Position numbers and translations under genes: made by a program. Source: Mactra quadrangularis (Eukaryota > Mollusca > Bivalvia > Venerida > Mactridae). From it: DNA of 64,000 nt. This document shows, piece by piece, positions 62,288 to 64,000 of the stretch. The stretch spans positions 53,326,319-53,390,318 of the forward strand of contig CM046309.1 in NCBI GenBank assembly GCA_025267735.1, written 5' to 3'. The notes beneath the pieces were generated by a model. That model was not told the DNA's origin, did not search any database, and worked only from the letters and a program-made list of their open reading frames with translations. The first letter of the stretch is position 1. Each line of letters opens with the position of its first letter.

Positions 62288-62790
62288 TTAGACATGATGG
62301 GTCCTCATGGCCATGGTGGGTTCTCTTGGCCATGGTAGATCCTCTTGGCCATAGTGTGTTGTGCAGGCCATGGTAGATCCTCTTGGCCATAGTGGGTTCT
62401 TTTGACTGTGGTGGGTGATGTTAGCTATGGTGGGTCCTATTGGCAATGAAGGGTGGTATAATACTGGTATAAGCTGTGATGGGTTATTTTGGCCAATGTG
62501 GAAGTGTTGGCCAAGATGGGTGGTGTTGGCCAATGTGGGAAGTGTTGGCCATGGTGGGTCGTGTTGGCCAAGGTGGGTTGTGTTGGACAATGTGGGAAGT
62601 GTTGGCCATGGTGGGTCATGTTGGTCATGGTGGGTGGTTTTGGCTAGGGTGGGTCCTCTTCTTTGCAATGATTGGTCTCTTTTCTGTGGTTGGTCCTTTT
62701 TTTACATGGTAGATGGTGTTGTCCGTGTTACTCCTTTTATCCATGATAGAATGTGTTGGCCAAGGTAGTTCCTTTGTGCCATGATGGATT
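62288..62790. repeat. 19-bp degenerate tandem repeat (GTGTTGGCCANGGTGGGT)
   Basis: In the core (about 62500-62640) GTGTTGGCC recurs every 19 bp; the edges are degenerate. Three units equal 57 bp, so frames stay open for 57-bp higher-order blocks on both strands (DPPWPTLPTLSNTTHLGQH on minus). These frames are a by-product of the repeat, not a gene. Confidence 0.9.
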
Positions 62791-63369
62791 GTATTAACAG
62801 TCCCAAATCATGAATGTGCTATATAGAACACTAGATAATACCATGCCTGCTGCTAAGAGTTAAAATTGATGGTAATGATATTTGCTGTGGGAATAATCCA
62901 GGTCAAAAATAGAATAGAATATTTCATACTGATGCTGTCCAATACAGCACGCATGTCTCCCTTAAAAAATGTTGTTGCTTATATAGTTTTTTTTGCTTTG
63001 ATTTGGTTAAGCTTTTGATTAATGACTTAAGATGTAGTTAGATTGTCTTGCATGCAGTGAGAAAGATAAAATTCAAATGAATGTCGCATGATTTCTGTTG
63101 TACGGAAATTTTGGTTGTAGCATGATATATGTTTGTAATAGAACTTTCCCTTCGATAAGTTAATATCAGGGTTTTTTATATTTGTTAACTGATTTCAGTA
63201 TAATTGGACATTTGCCTTATATTGATTTTATGATGCAGCCCTCTGAATCTCCATACCATTTTTGTTGTGTTGTATATTTTTTTTAAAGTTAAAGTGCAGT
63301 TTAAAGTCTGCTTCCATATACATGTTCAGCCGACTTTACAATCTTGTATGATAACTCCTGATCATTGAA

Positions 63370-63537
63370 ATCACTCTCAGGCAGAGGATCCCTCACAGTA
63401 CCCATTTACATCTGCATGGAGTGGAATAATAATAGGTAAATTTCTTGCTCAAAGAAATTAGCAGTGCCCCTATTGGGGATTGAACTCGGGAACTCTTGAT
63501 CCCTAAGCGTGCATCCTACCACTGAACTACTGCTCAT
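63370..63537 (-). repeat. tRNA-derived SINE, truncated body
   Basis: Reverse strand: GAGCAGTAGTTCAGTGGTAG, then GAACTC/CGAGTTCAATCCCC, then TTTCTTTGAGCAAGAAATTT, ATTCCACTCCATGCAG and AAATGGGTACTGTGAGGG. Same family as 44738. Confidence 0.82.
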
Positions 63538-63813
63538 ACTTATTTATATTGTTGTGTACTTTGTGTTTATATCTATGTTTTATATATTTATTTATTCACT
63601 GTTGTGATCACATTTTATACAAGTTTCAGATGTAATCAAGTACTTGCAATAAATTATGCACCAATTTATACATATTGATAATTCACTTGTATCAACTTAA
63701 AATAAAGCAAAATATAAATCCCTGACAAACACATGAAAATCAGCATTTAAACACATAATTTATAAATGATATGATTACTAGTTTTATGATATTAGCATTT
63801 TGTGTCATTACAG

Positions 63814-63840
63814 AGGCCTATGATAGTTTTACAAAGGGGG
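63814..63840 (+). CDS. Possible further exon of the unrecognised gene
   Basis: ATTACAG then 27 bases encoding E-A-Y-D-S-F-T-K-G in the expected phase 1, then GTAACT. However GGGGGGTAACTCCC resembles a frequent short repeat in this sequence (AAAGGGAGGTAACTCC at 34140), so chance is likely. Confidence 0.2.
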
Positions 63841-64000
63841 GTAACTCCCACTTTTATTGGATTTTTCTTCACAAAATATAATACTACAAAGTTATCTCCC
63901 ATTGTTTAAAGGCAGTTAATGTTTTAATTACTATAGAACCAATCTGATATTTATGATTAAAATGCTTATAATTATACTTCATTAATATGTCTTCAATTCT

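Noticed and set aside
62288..62768. 126-, 117- and 78-codon frames in the 19-bp repeat
   Set aside because: Open only because three repeat units make 57 bp; present on both strands.

Overview
This is an AT-rich, intron-rich animal nuclear sequence. The spliced structure, the animal-type malic enzyme and the dense load of short inverted-repeat elements and tRNA-derived SINEs suggest a lophotrochozoan, most likely a bivalve mollusc. The class assignment is an inference from repeat style and base composition; no marker gene fixes the species. There are no bacterial operons, CRISPR arrays or rRNA genes.

Left part (21..12612, minus strand): ten coding exons of an NAD(P)-dependent malic enzyme run from a start codon at 12612 down to the window edge. 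All splice sites and reading phases join without a break, giving residues 1 to about 447; the C-terminal part lies beyond base 1. The residue spacing of the active site matches human mitochondrial malic enzyme with a constant offset of 58. The N-terminus is Arg-rich and looks like a mitochondrial presequence. A 3.35 kb hAT-type insertion with a perfect 8-bp target-site duplication lies 168 bp upstream of the start codon, within a CRE-like site. One intron holds an 87-bp tandem repeat that keeps a reading frame open.

Middle part (about 16.1 to 24.4 kb): an intergenic stretch between the two divergently transcribed genes. It is filled with palindromic elements, a 43-bp satellite and a TIR element flanked by an unusual 17-bp direct repeat.

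Right part (24.6 to 64 kb, plus strand): one large gene of unrecognised family. Its coding exons join in phase (first exons and middle exons phase 0, the last five introns phase 1) and encode at least about 690 residues: tyrosine-, acid- and tryptophan-rich segments, then a charged coiled coil, then a Lys/Glu/Asp-rich tail. The gene runs off the right edge. Two further ATG-starting exons (42532 and 48142), both ending in phase 0 at a GT, may be alternative promoters giving shorter proteins with the same C-terminal part. The introns carry many non-autonomous DNA transposons, SINEs and perfect hairpins.

The two genes have no evident functional link. The unusual material here is the unrecognised gene with its possible three promoters, and the many repeat families recognisable from their termini and duplications.
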